Shown: positions 51,820 to 59,887, counted from the stretch's first letter. The stretch: DNA of 64,000 nucleotides from Streptomyces sp. NL15-2K (GCF_030551255.1 NZ_CP130630.1:6677501-6741500), one strand, 5' to 3'. The notes: a model not told the origin generated them from the letters alone. Program-made: numbers and translations.

Positions 51820-53079
51820 GTGCCCGCACTCACCCTCCGCGAAGTCCTGGCCCTCGACCCGGTACGCGCCGCCGAGCCCGAGCTGCTGGCCGGGGAGGAC
51901 GCCCTGGACCGCCCGGTCCGCTGGGTGCACTCCAGCGAGGTCTACGAGGGCGCGAACTTCCTCGACGGCGGGGAACTGCTCCTGACCAACGGCTTCGGAC
52001 TGACGGACGCCGAGGAGACGGACCGGCGGCGGTACGTGCGCGAGCTGGCGGCGCGGGACGCGGCCGGGCTGGCGGTGGAGGTGGGGCGCTCGCTGCCGTC
52101 GATGCCCGCCGAGGTGACGGACGAGGCCCGCCGCCTGGGGCTCCCTCTCCTGGCGCTGCACCGGGTCGTGCCCTTCGTACGGATCACGGAGGCCGCCAAC
52201 CGGGCGATCGTGGCCCGGGGACTGTCCGGACGGTCCGTCGTACGGCCGTGGGGCGACGACCATACGGCCGCGCTGCTGGCGGACCTCGCGGACCGCGCGG
52301 CACTGAACCAGCCCGAGGTGGAGGCGCGGTCGGCGCTCGCCGGGTTCCACCCCGGCCCCGGCGCCCGCCTGATCGGGGTGTCCCTGCACGGCACGCGGGA
52401 CGTGAGCACGGTCGACCGGGCGGCACGGCTGCTGGGCGGGGCGGGCGTGCTGCGGGCGGCGTTTCCGGGGGACGTGCTGGCGCTGCTGGCACTCTCCGGC
52501 GGACGGCCCGGTGATCCCATACGCGCCGTCCAGGACGCCTTCCGTACCGCCGCCGAGCCCGGCCTGACCGTCGCGGTCGGCCACGCCGTCGACGCCGGCA
52601 GCGGCTGGCTGCGCTGGAGCGACACGCTGCGCGCGGCCCGTACGACGCTGGAGCTGGCGCTGACCGTGCCGGCGGCCGAACCGGGCGTACCCGACGGCCC
52701 GCTGGTGACGTCCTCGCGCGCACTCGCCCTGGAACGGGAGCTGACGCGGGGCGGCGTGGACGCCAACCGGGAGCGGCTCGCGGGCTTGGTCCAGCACGCG
52801 CTGGGCCCGCTGCTGGCCTGGGAGGCGGCCCACCCCAGCGACCTCGTCCGCACCCTGGAGGTCCACTTGCGCCACGGCTGCTCACCCACCCGCACCGCCG
52901 CGCTGCTGCACATCGGCCGGCAGTCGCTCTACCAGCGCCTGGAACGGATCGAGTCCCTGCTCGGACTGGAGATCGACGATCCGGATCTGCTGGGGGAGCT
53001 GCTGGCGGCGGTCTGTGCGCATCGGGTGGTGCGGGGGATGAGCCCAGCGGTCGCGGGCGGGCTGCGGACGGTGGCTTAG
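51820..53079 (+). CDS. PucR-family transcriptional regulator
   Basis: The 419-residue protein has the N-terminal PucR domain (LTLREVLALDPVRAAEPELLAGEDALDRPVRWVHSSE, LTNGFGL) and the C-terminal PucR-type helix-turn-helix (LVRTLEVHLRHGCSPTRTAALLHIGRQSLYQRLERIESLLG). Such proteins often control purine uptake and catabolism. GTG 51820 follows GGAGG by 5 nt. It is divergent from the deaminase-oxygenase operon and probably controls it. The stop codon TAG lies in the 6-bp target site duplicated by the IS481-family element immediately downstream. Confidence 0.93.
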   Translation: MPALTLREVLALDPVRAAEPELLAGEDALDRPVRWVHSSEVYEGANFLDGGELLLTNGFGLTDAEETDRRRYVRELAARDAAGLAVEVGRSLPSMPAEVTDEARRLGLPLLALHRVVPFVRITEAANRAIVARGLSGRSVVRPWGDDHTAALLADLADRAALNQPEVEARSALAGFHPGPGARLIGVSLHGTRDVSTVDRAARLLGGAGVLRAAFPGDVLALLALSGGRPGDPIRAVQDAFRTAAEPGLTVAVGHAVDAGSGWLRWSDTLRAARTTLELALTVPAAEPGVPDGPLVTSSRALALERELTRGGVDANRERLAGLVQHALGPLLAWEAAHPSDLVRTLEVHLRHGCSPTRTAALLHIGRQSLYQRLERIESLLGLEIDDPDLLGELLAAVCAHRVVRGMSPAVAGGLRTVA

Positions 53080-53080
53080 G
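53075..53080. repeat. left target duplication of the IS481-family element
   Basis: CTTAGG at 53075-53080 is repeated at 54146-54151 on the far side of the element. It contains the TAG stop codon of the PucR gene. Confidence 0.9.
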
Positions 53081-54145
53081 TGTTCTGTCCACGGAGGTTG
53101 GTGACAGCGATCACTGACGTGTGGTCTTGAAATGGGTGAGGGCCTTCTGGCTCGGTGTGGATTGCGACATCTACGCCGGACGACAGAAAGGCCCTCGTGC
53201 CCCACCGTAATGCACCCCTGACCGAGACCGGACGCCTGCGCCTGGCCCGCTGCGTGGTCGAGGACGGCTGGACCCTGCGCCGGGCCGCTGAGCGATTCCA
53301 AGTCTCGCCAACCACCGCACAGCGATGGGCCGACCGCTACCGCCGGCTCGGCGAGCCTGGCATGGCCGACCACTCCAGCCGCCCCCGCACCAGCCCGCGA
53401 CGGACCCCGACCCGTACCGAGCGCAGGATCATCAAAGTCCGCGTACTGCGCAGGTGGGGGCCAGCACGGATCGCAGGCCTGCTCCGCCTGGTGCCGTCCA
53501 CCGTGCACCGGGTGCTGACCCGCTACGGCCTGGCCCGCCTGACCCACCTCGACCGGGCCACTGGGCGCGTCATCCGTCGCTACGAACGTGCCAAGCCCGG
53601 CGAACTGGTCCACGTCGACATCAAGAAGCTCGGCAACATCCCCGACGGCGGCGGCCACAAGACCCTCGGACGCCAGGCGGGCCGCAAGACCCGGTCCGGC
53701 GCCGGCTACAGCTACCTCCACAACGCCGTCGACGACCACTCCCGCCTGGCCTACAGCGAGATCCACGCAGACGAGAAGAAGGAGACCGCTGTCGGCTTCT
53801 GGAGTCGCGCCCAGGCGTACTTCGCCACCTGCGGGATCACCGTCGAACGCGTCCTGACCGACAACGGCTCCTGCTACAAATCCCACCTGTGGCGAGACGC
53901 CCTGGCAGCAGCCGGGATCACGCACAAGCGAACCCGCGCCTACCGGCCGCAGACGAACGGCAAGGTCGAACGCTTCAACCGCACCCTGCTCGACGAATGG
54001 GCCTACGCCCGCCCCTACCGATCAGAGCAGGAACGACGCGACGCCTTCCCCAGCTGGCTGCACACCTACAATCACCACCGCGGACACACCGCGCTCAAGG
54101 GCCAACCACCCGCCAGCCGCGTCCCTAACCTCTCAGGGCAATACA
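53081..54145 (+). mobile_element. IS481-family insertion sequence, complete
   Basis: The 1065-bp element has imperfect terminal inverted repeats of about 29 bp: left end TGTTCTGTCCACGGAGGTTG, right end (read inwards on the minus strand) TGTATTGCCCTGAGAGGTTA. It is flanked by the 6-bp duplication CTTAGG. It holds one intact transposase gene. Clean ends and an exact duplication indicate a recent insertion. The reconstructed empty site reads GGCTTAGGGCC, which joins the PucR stop codon to a hairpin. Confidence 0.92.
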
Positions 54146-54150
54146 CTTAG
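53197..54150 (+). CDS. IS481-family transposase
   Basis: The 317-residue protein has an N-terminal helix-turn-helix (GWTLRRAAERFQVSPTTAQRWADRYR) and an rve-type catalytic core with DDE residues: Asp in LVHVDIKKLG, Asp in VLTDNGSCYKS and Glu in NGKVERFNRTLLDEWAYA. GTG 53197 follows AAAGG; the frame is open to 53155. The gene has no stop codon of its own inside the element: the reading frame crosses the right end and terminates at TAG 54148-54150 in the target duplication. Apart from that it appears intact and possibly active. Confidence 0.95.
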   Translation: MPHRNAPLTETGRLRLARCVVEDGWTLRRAAERFQVSPTTAQRWADRYRRLGEPGMADHSSRPRTSPRRTPTRTERRIIKVRVLRRWGPARIAGLLRLVPSTVHRVLTRYGLARLTHLDRATGRVIRRYERAKPGELVHVDIKKLGNIPDGGGHKTLGRQAGRKTRSGAGYSYLHNAVDDHSRLAYSEIHADEKKETAVGFWSRAQAYFATCGITVERVLTDNGSCYKSHLWRDALAAAGITHKRTRAYRPQTNGKVERFNRTLLDEWAYARPYRSEQERRDAFPSWLHTYNHHRGHTALKGQPPASRVPNLSGQYT

Positions 54151-54151
54151 G
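54146..54151. repeat. right target duplication of the IS481-family element
   Basis: CTTAGG at 54146-54151 repeats 53075-53080. It supplies the TAG at 54148-54150 that ends the transposase reading frame. Confidence 0.9.
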
Positions 54152-54194
54152 GCCACAGGGCCTGGGGCGACAGCCCTTAGGGCGACAGGCCCTA
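54148..54194. terminator. G/C-rich hairpin region between IS481 and the transglutaminase gene
   Basis: TAGGGCC (54148-54154) pairs with GGCCCTA (54188-54194), enclosing an AGGGC/GCCCT stem. The region probably terminated the PucR transcript before the IS inserted, and it also overlaps the end of the transglutaminase-like gene. Confidence 0.55.
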
Positions 54195-55124
54195 GCGGAG
54201 TGTCACACGGCTCGTCCCGTTGTACGGCGCCATGCACAGCACCGTCTCCGGGGTCCGCAGGGTGTCGTTCCCGGCGAACAGCTCCCTTGCCGTGTCGAAG
54301 GGCACGTCGTCGCCGATGACCTGGGCGACCCGGTCGTACAGCTCACGGGACGGGTCCGACAGGGTCGGCTCCTTCCCCTCCTCCTCTCCCCAGATGTCCC
54401 ACAACAGGGTCTCCACCTTGTTCAGGGCAGCGAGGTCGAGCCGGACGTTGCCCGCCACGAACCGCTCCCCCCAGAGCGGCCCCTCCGCCGGCGGGTGCAG
54501 CCCGAAGGTCTCCGGGTCCGCCCCGCGCTCCCGGATCGCCCGCCACGCCTCGCCCGCGACCAGGAAGCGGTCGCGGGGGACGTCCATCGGGTCGAAGTCC
54601 ACGTTCCAGTAGTCGGTGACGAGGGGGTCGGCGAGCTGGGCGTCGGCGAGCAGCCAGGCGCCCCGTTCGGCGTCCCAGTACTCGGTGACCACGTGGTCAC
54701 CGTGGAAGCCGTTGTTGCCGAAGTAGTCGGCGAAACCGGACCGTATGCGGGCGGGGATGCCGGCATGGCGCAGGAACGAGCAGTGCAGCAGCGAGAAGTC
54801 GCGGCACACTCCGACGAACCGGTCGCGGACCTCGCGCCGCCGGGTCAGCGGGGCGTCGTCGCGCCCGACGATGATCCGCAGGATGTCGTCGATGTAGCGG
54901 GCCTCGGCGTCGTTGTGGAGGCGGTCCTGCGGGTGGGTGTGGTGGAACTGCGCTCCTTCAAGGCGATGGATCAGCAAGTCGCGGGACACGCGGGCCAGTT
55001 GAGCGGGGTCGTCCGCCAGGTCGGCGTAGAGGGGCGCGAGTTCGCCGGGATCGGAGATGGCGCTCTGCGTGGCGTAGAAGGCGGCGGTGTCCGGGGCGAG
55101 TTGTGTGATGGGGGTGACGGTCAT
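54192..55124 (-). CDS. transglutaminase-like superfamily protein
   Basis: The 310-residue protein has the transglutaminase-core triad: Cys in FVGVCRDFSLLHCSFLRHAGIPAR, His in FHGDHVVTEYW and Asp in LLADAQ. The fold is shared by peptidases and amide-forming enzymes, and the class is often called transglutaminase-like. There is no signal peptide, so it is likely cytoplasmic. ATG 55124 has no strong ribosome binding site. It diverges from the CDP-alcohol transferase gene across 138 bp, and the longer minus frame to 55994 is antisense to that gene. Confidence 0.88.
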   Translation of the reverse strand: MTVTPITQLAPDTAAFYATQSAISDPGELAPLYADLADDPAQLARVSRDLLIHRLEGAQFHHTHPQDRLHNDAEARYIDDILRIIVGRDDAPLTRRREVRDRFVGVCRDFSLLHCSFLRHAGIPARIRSGFADYFGNNGFHGDHVVTEYWDAERGAWLLADAQLADPLVTDYWNVDFDPMDVPRDRFLVAGEAWRAIRERGADPETFGLHPPAEGPLWGERFVAGNVRLDLAALNKVETLLWDIWGEEEGKEPTLSDPSRELYDRVAQVIGDDVPFDTARELFAGNDTLRTPETVLCMAPYNGTSRVTLR

Positions 55125-55262
55125 GGTTGGACACCGTGGCAAAATTCCCCGCAAAATGTCCAGCGGTCCGGGCAAGTGACCGGTCAGGTATCCGGCCAAG
55201 TAACCTGTGCCGATCACGCCGCGCGCTGCGGCAGTTGGGCCCCGGCGGGAGGAAGAACGGTC

Positions 55263-56030
55263 ATGGTTGCTGCTCCGGTTCTGGAGGAGCTGCGGGAGGT
55301 CTGCCAGCCGCAGGCCAAGCTCGCGAGCCGCAACGGCGAGCACTGGGCGGGTCGGCTGTACATGCGGCGCGTCTCGCTGCGGTTCACCCGGCAGTTGGTG
55401 CGCACGCCGGTCACCCCCGACCAGCTGACCTGGGCCATGGTCGTGTGCGGGGTCGCCTCCGGTGCCGCGCTGATGATCCCGGGCCTGACCGGTGCCGTAC
55501 TCGCCGTCGTCCTGATGCAGCTGTTCCTCCTCTTCGACTGCGTGGACGGCGAAGTCGCCCGCTGGAAGGGGCAGAACAGCGCGGCAGGCATCTACGTCGA
55601 CCGGCTCGGCGCCTACCTCGCGGACGCTGCGCTGATGGCGGGCGCCGGTTACCGGGCCGCCGAGTCCGGGTTCGGCGGCTGGCTGTCGGTCGGCATCGCC
55701 ACCGCCCTGGGCGTCGTACTGCTCAAGGCCTCGACCGACCTCGTCGACGTGGCCCGCGCCCGGCGCGGACTGGGCGTCGTCGACGACGAGTCGACCCGGC
55801 CGCGCTCGCAGGGTGTGGCCACGGTCCGCCGACTGGCCGCCGCCTTCAAGATCCACCGCGTGACGAACGGCATCGAGGCGTCGCTGGTCCTGCTGGTCGC
55901 GGCCGTCGCCGACCAGGCGACCGGCGGCATCGAACCGACCCGCTGGGCGCTGGGCGCGCTGGCTGTCATCACGTGGGTGATGGTTCCGGCCCACCTGCTG
56001 TCGATTCTGTCGTCGTCGCGGCTGCGGTGA
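55263..56030 (+). CDS. CDP-alcohol phosphatidyltransferase-like membrane protein
   Basis: The 255-residue protein has about five membrane helices and the family motif DxxDGxxARxxxxxxxxGxxxD in DCVDGEVARWKGQNSAAGIYVD, which binds the CDP-linked substrate and metal. In canonical members a fourth Asp stands four residues after the third; here that position is Ala (DRLGA), so activity or reaction may differ. A C-terminal helical segment follows a basic loop (DDESTRPRSQGVATVRRLAA). ATG 55263 follows GGAGGAAG. It is a possible phospholipid or cell-wall lipid enzyme; the substrate is unknown. Confidence 0.87.
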   Translation: MVAAPVLEELREVCQPQAKLASRNGEHWAGRLYMRRVSLRFTRQLVRTPVTPDQLTWAMVVCGVASGAALMIPGLTGAVLAVVLMQLFLLFDCVDGEVARWKGQNSAAGIYVDRLGAYLADAALMAGAGYRAAESGFGGWLSVGIATALGVVLLKASTDLVDVARARRGLGVVDDESTRPRSQGVATVRRLAAAFKIHRVTNGIEASLVLLVAAVADQATGGIEPTRWALGALAVITWVMVPAHLLSILSSSRLR

Positions 56031-56092
56031 GGTCGGCGGATTTCTGCGGGAAGCGGTACGCGGTGGAGGGCTCCGCGCCTACGGTGAACCGC

Positions 56093-56440
56093 ATGGACCC
56101 AGAAGAGGACCAGCGCCTGGCCGCCATCGCCCCGGAGATCTCCCGCATCTCCATCGACCTCCTGCGCAAAGCGGCCGGCACGTACCCGGAGGAACAGGTC
56201 GCCAAGGAGGCTCTCGACTGCGCCGACGAGATCCTGTCCCAGTACGGCACGGACGGCCTCCGAGCCCTGGTCATGAGCCTCACCTGCTGGGCAACCGTCC
56301 AGCTGGAGGTCAACGCCCAGGCGTCGGGACGGCCCTTGGAATCAGTCCTGGACGACATGCTGCTGACGTGGCTGGAGACTGATCCGGGGGAGTTGCGGGA
56401 GCCGGGGGAGCCGGGGGAGCCGGGGAAGCCGGGGAAGTGA
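56093..56440 (+). CDS. small hypothetical protein with Gly/Pro/Glu tail
   Basis: The 115-residue protein is helical (DQRLAAIAPEISRISIDLLRKAAGTYPEEQVAKEALDCADEILSQYGTDGLRALVMSLTCWATVQLE) and ends in a short collagen-like tail (GEPGEPGEPGKPGK type). ATG 56093 has a weak ribosome binding site. I do not recognise the family. It begins 62 bp after the CDP-alcohol transferase gene and may be co-transcribed with it. Confidence 0.7.
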   Translation: MDPEEDQRLAAIAPEISRISIDLLRKAAGTYPEEQVAKEALDCADEILSQYGTDGLRALVMSLTCWATVQLEVNAQASGRPLESVLDDMLLTWLETDPGELREPGEPGEPGKPGK

Positions 56441-56571
56441 AGTGGGCGGGGCGGGGCCGTCGCGGGCTGCTTGGTCGAGGGCCGCTCCGTCGAGGGCTGC
56501 TTGAGCGAGCGCCTGTCGGAGGAGTGGCCGTTGGGCCGCCCGCCTCTTGGCCAGTGTCGTGCTTCCGCGAC

Positions 56572-56643
56572 CCGAGTAAAGGGCGCTCCGCTGTCGCTCC
56601 GCGTCGGCTGCGCCGATGGCCCTGCGGGCCACCCTTGACTCGG
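56572..56643. repeat. imperfect inverted repeat with internal hairpins
   Basis: CCGAGTAAAGGG (56572-56583) faces CCCTTGACTCGG (56632-56643), matching at 11 of 12 positions. The 48 nt between contain CGGCTGCGCCG- and GGCCCTGCGGGCC-type stems. I recall similar blocks in other Streptomyces intergenic regions, from memory only. Confidence 0.65.
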
Positions 56644-56889
56644 CTCGCTCCAGCACGGGTGAGAAGCGAGCGAGCGGCCCGGAGGAACGGGTGGCCCAGG
56701 TGGGCGGTCCCTTACGTCGTCCGAGAGCGGACCGGCGTGCGGGGGCGCGCTCGCGCCTCGCCGGCACGCCGGGCCGGCTCAGCGGCGAGCGGTGAGTGGG
56801 TGGTGGCGAGTGGGTGGTGGCGGTACGCGTCGGCTGGGCGGGGGCACGCCGGCCCGGCCCAGCGGCTGATGGCAGGCCCTCATCCAGTG

Positions 56890-56965
56890 ATTGGCAGATG
56901 TGTTCCACCGGAACGACCAGCTGACCTGGGCTTTTTCTGCGTAAGGGTGGAACGGATCTGCCAAT
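56890..56965. repeat. imperfect 20-nt inverted repeat with 36-nt loop
   Basis: ATTGGCAGATGTGTTCCACC (56890-56909) pairs with GGTGGAACGGATCTGCCAAT (56946-56965) at 18 of 20 positions. The loop includes a CCAG/CTGG mini-hairpin and a CTTTTTC tract. It could be a small RNA, a terminator-like element or a non-autonomous repeat. Confidence 0.7.
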
Positions 56966-57291
56966 TGCCGCACGATCCACCCGGCGCGGCGAGAAGCCCA
57001 GGCGGGCAGGTCCTAGCCGTTGTGCGGAGTGTTATCAAGGAACGACACGCCAGCGGCGGTGTGAAGGGGCATCAGCCCGGCCCCCCGGTCGGCCCAACTT
57101 CCTTACCAAGTCGCTTTCAGCTGCCAGTTTTTGATGGCGCATCACATCAGCGACTCTGGGCTTTCGAACACTCGATCGGCCCCTTCTTGGCCCCGCTCGG
57201 GCAATTCTGAGGTGGCGTCACAAATAAGGCCTGAGTATGTTCATTTTTGGTCGGCCGCTCAGCTGACATCCCTGAGAGATGGAGAAACGGA

Positions 57292-57804
57292 ATGACTGAG
57301 AGAAGGAGATACGGAGCGCGTAGGCGTGCCGTTGTCGCGATCGCAGCGTCGGTGGGAATTACGGCCCTGGCTGCAACCTGTGTGAACTACGCCTCGGCTT
57401 CCAGTTCCGTTCCGAAGTCCGCCCCGTCGGTGCAGGATGCCGCTGCCTCTGTGCCCCTCGGAGGCGACGGCCAGGCGAACCTCGGAGGCGACGGCCAGCC
57501 GAACCACCGCGACAGGAACGACCACGACGGACGGATCCACGTCAACGAGCGAACGTATTCAGCAGATCCGGGTGTGTGCACCGCTGTGATCAGCAGTCCC
57601 GCCAGCACCTTCAACGTCCGAAACGAGAGTGACCGGACCATCGAATTCTTCAACGGGATTACCTGCGACGCCGGCGCTCCCATTGCGACTATCGGGCCCC
57701 GAGGCTCCGCCAGCGCAATCCCCGGCACGACAGTCACCGACGGGACCGTGGTACCCACGGCGCTTGTCGGCAGCTTCCGAGCAATCGACAAAAACCACCA
57801 CTGA
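57292..57804 (+). CDS. secreted protein of unknown function
   Basis: The 170-residue protein begins with an Arg-rich signal peptide (MTERRRYGARRRAVVAIAAS, then VGITALAATCVNYASA) likely cleaved after ASA. A GGDGQ-type repeat follows (PLGGDGQANLGGDGQPN), then an Asp/His/Asn-rich stretch and a globular region with two cysteines (PGVCTAV and GITCDAG) that probably form a disulphide. ATG 57292 follows GGAGA. I do not recognise the family. A terminator hairpin closes the gene at 57852-57876, so it is a single-gene unit. Confidence 0.8.
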   Translation: MTERRRYGARRRAVVAIAASVGITALAATCVNYASASSSVPKSAPSVQDAAASVPLGGDGQANLGGDGQPNHRDRNDHDGRIHVNERTYSADPGVCTAVISSPASTFNVRNESDRTIEFFNGITCDAGAPIATIGPRGSASAIPGTTVTDGTVVPTALVGSFRAIDKNHH

Positions 57805-57851
57805 CCCCCGCGGACCAAGGGCGGCGAAAAGCCTGCCTGCGGCACATGGAA

Positions 57852-57876
57852 CCCGGCCCGCCGCAATCGGGCCGGG
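57852..57876 (+). terminator. terminator hairpin after the secreted protein gene
   Basis: Perfect 9-bp arms CCCGGCCCG and CGGGCCGGG flank a 7-nt loop 48 bp after the stop codon. The gene on the far side is convergent, so it may serve both. Confidence 0.8.
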
Positions 57877-58054
57877 CCTGTGCGTATCGAGCAGTGGCCA
57901 GCAGTGGATGAGTTCCAATGCGGCACGCTCCTTTCGCGCACTACCTATAAGGCTGCAGTGTGTCGACGCAGCCTTTCCCGGAAGGTCTCCATGGAGTAAT
58001 CAAAGGACTTTTCTTGATCTTTGTCTAGCACGACACCCCCAGGGGTACGACCAG

Positions 58055-58690
58055 TCATCCCCGCCTCTCAAGCACCGCGTAGTCCGCGAAGCTTCTGCGG
58101 TAGCGGGCGTGGCGGGTCTCCTGGGTGTGCTTGCGCTGCCACTCCTCGACCTCTGCCGGGTCGCCGTACGGTCCGGACGTGGCGCCGCACTCGGCCTCGT
58201 CCCCCGAGACGCAGTGCGCCTCGTACTCCGGCTGCGCGGACGGGTCCTGCACGATCGAGTACGGCACGTAACGGAGGATCCTGCGTCGGGCGGCCGTTGC
58301 CTCGCCGTGGTCCCGGCGCTGGTGCTGGCGCAGCAGTACGTTGGCGTCCGTCTCCGCGCTCCTGTCGAAGCCGGCCCGCGCCGCCTCCCGCCGAGCCGCG
58401 AACTCCTCGCACGTCGCGCAACCGGGCAACGGTACGGGGGGAAGGGACACGTCATCCAGCTGACGTGACGTCCCCAGCCCTTCCCGGAAACGGTCGTTGA
58501 GCGCCTTCACCCCCGCGCGCAGCCGTTCCTCCTGTGTCGCCGCACGGATCAGCGCCGGGTCCGCCTGCCACTCCCGTCCGCCGCCGATCGGGCGCAGCAT
58601 CGCGTACGGGCCCGCCTTGTCCCGGTACTCGCCGACCTTGCGTGTCTGCGGGTCGTAGACGATCGTTCCCGGTTCCAGCCGCTCAGCCAT
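58055..58690 (-). CDS. hypothetical protein with DUF7848-like C-terminal domain
   Basis: The 211-residue protein has an N-terminal piece (LEPGTIVYDPQTRKVGEYRDKAGPYAMLRPIGGGREWQADPALIRAATQEERL) seen in many Streptomyces genes near DUF397 clusters, a middle CATCEEF segment and a C-terminal part (PYSIVQDPSAQPEYEAHCVSGDEAECGATSGPYGDPAEVEEWQRKHTQETRHARYRRSFADYAV) that fits DUF7848 from memory. The C-terminal cysteines (AHCV, AECG) could bind zinc. ATG 58690 follows AGGAG by 7 nt. It diverges from the XRE gene across 112 bp. Function unknown. Confidence 0.8.
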   Translation of the reverse strand: MAERLEPGTIVYDPQTRKVGEYRDKAGPYAMLRPIGGGREWQADPALIRAATQEERLRAGVKALNDRFREGLGTSRQLDDVSLPPVPLPGCATCEEFAARREAARAGFDRSAETDANVLLRQHQRRDHGEATAARRRILRYVPYSIVQDPSAQPEYEAHCVSGDEAECGATSGPYGDPAEVEEWQRKHTQETRHARYRRSFADYAVLERRG

Positions 58691-58802
58691 GTCCAACTCC
58701 TGGCACCTTTCGTAACTCTGGGTGTATCGAGAGTCGCCCACGGGAATCGTCCGCATCAATGCTTCAGGCGTGCCACTGATCGACTGTCACAGGGGGGAAG
58801 CG

Positions 58803-59759
58803 GTGAGCCGACGCAATGCCGAGGGGGGAGCGGGGGTCACTACGGCCGCCGTCTTCGGGGAGGTGCTCAAGCACTTCCGCGAGGCGGCGATGCTTACGCA
58901 GGGGGCGCTGGCCCAGGAGATTCCGTGCGATCGCTCGCACGTGGCGCGGGTGGAGGCGGGTACGCGGGTCCCGCAGGACACGTTCGCCAAGAAGTGCGAC
59001 GAGCTTCTCGGTACGGGTGGGGTGTTGATGCGGTTGTGGGGGCGCATCGACTGGTATCCGCAGGTGGAGCATCCGGATTGGTTCCGGCGGAGGGCCGAGA
59101 TGGATGCGGTGGCGACCCAGCTCTACGAGTACCAGGTGATGGTCATCCCTGGCCTGTTGCAAGCGCCGGACTACGCACGGGCCCTGCTTTCCCAGACAGC
59201 CAGCGGCGACGAAGTCGAGGAACGGGTCCGGGCACGCCTGAGCCGACAGCAACGCTTCCTCGCCGACAACGGGCCGCTGTACGTCGCTGTACTGGACGAA
59301 AGCTGTCTGCGCCACATGGTGGGGAGCGCTGCCGTGATGCGCGACCAGTGTGCGCACTTGCTGAGCATCGGGCAGCGTCCCAACATCCGCATTCAGGTCG
59401 CCCCGGCCGCCGCCGGAATCGTCCGCCCCACCACGTCCGTGTCGCTGATCACGATGCCCGGTGGAGAGCGCTGGGTCTACTCGGAGTCGCTGAGCCGTGG
59501 CCACTTCAGCAACGATCCGACCCTCTACGCACGCCACAGTCGAACTTATGATGTGCTCAGGGCTGACGCTCTGTCTGCCTCGGAGTCTGCCGCACTGATC
59601 GGCGAGGCGATGGAAGGGTACGGGCACGATGAACGGGCACGAGCTCAGCGCAACGACCTGGATCAAGAGCAGCTACAGCGGCAACGACGGCGGCAACTGC
59701 ATAGAAGTAGCCCCCGGTTTCCCCGACCTCGTCCCCGTCCGCGACAGCAAAACCCCTGA
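58803..59759 (+). CDS. XRE/DUF5753 regulator with altered C terminus
   Basis: The N-terminal helix-turn-helix (FGEVLKHFREAAMLTQGALAQEIPCDRSHVARVEAGTRVPQ) and DUF5753 domain (VATQLYEYQVMVIPGLLQAPDYARALL ... SVSLITMPGGERWVYSESLSRGHFSNDPTLYARHS) are normal. The last 40 residues (NDLDQEQLQRQRRRQLHRSS ... RPRPRQQNP) are low-complexity and read the following DUF397 gene in the wrong frame, giving a 131-bp overlap. Related pairs overlap by only 4 bp, so a one-base indel near the 3' end is likely. GTG 58803 follows GGGGGGAAG. Confidence 0.88.
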   Translation: MSRRNAEGGAGVTTAAVFGEVLKHFREAAMLTQGALAQEIPCDRSHVARVEAGTRVPQDTFAKKCDELLGTGGVLMRLWGRIDWYPQVEHPDWFRRRAEMDAVATQLYEYQVMVIPGLLQAPDYARALLSQTASGDEVEERVRARLSRQQRFLADNGPLYVAVLDESCLRHMVGSAAVMRDQCAHLLSIGQRPNIRIQVAPAAAGIVRPTTSVSLITMPGGERWVYSESLSRGHFSNDPTLYARHSRTYDVLRADALSASESAALIGEAMEGYGHDERARAQRNDLDQEQLQRQRRRQLHRSSPRFPRPRPRPRQQNP

Positions 59760-59820
59760 CGGCCCCGTCCTCCTCATCTCCCCCTCCGCCTGGTCGGCGT
59801 TCACCTTTGCCCTCCGCTGA
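59629..59820 (+). CDS. DUF397 protein
   Basis: The 63-residue protein has the standard DUF397 sequence WIKSSYSGNDGGNCIEVA, then VPVRDSKTPDGPVLLISPSAWSAFTF. The family's Cys is present. It starts inside the XRE gene reading frame (131-bp overlap) rather than at its stop, and GGAAGGG lies about 10 nt upstream. It is the second DUF397/DUF5753 pair in the window; the first is at 1503-2581. Its role is probably joint with the regulator. Confidence 0.92.
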   Translation: MNGHELSATTWIKSSYSGNDGGNCIEVAPGFPDLVPVRDSKTPDGPVLLISPSAWSAFTFALR

Positions 59821-59887
59821 GCCTTCGGGCTGCCCATCTATGCTGGGCCTGCCCGTACAGGCAACGCACGCACGCCGGGAGGCACTT

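Larger units (their letters stand above)
56441..57291. other. 850-bp non-coding region with large inverted repeats
   Basis: No gene is supported. The open frame 56437-57210 has non-coding codon use. The region holds two long imperfect inverted repeats (56572-56643 and 56890-56965), several short hairpins, GGTGGCGAGTGGGTGGTGGCG-like direct repetition near 56800-56822 and, at its right end, the promoter region of the secreted protein gene at 57292. It may contain a structured RNA or small mobile repeats. Confidence 0.7.

Noticed and set aside
52182..53925. Long minus-strand ORFs across PucR and the IS element
   Set aside because: They cross gene borders and are shadows of the PucR and transposase reading frames.
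55119..55270. Repeated GGTCATGGTTG at two divergent starts as a regulatory repeat
   Set aside because: One copy is a start codon region on each strand; the match is only 11 bp and probably chance.
56437..57210. 257-residue plus-strand ORF
   Set aside because: Codon use and composition are those of non-coding DNA and it overlaps two inverted repeats.
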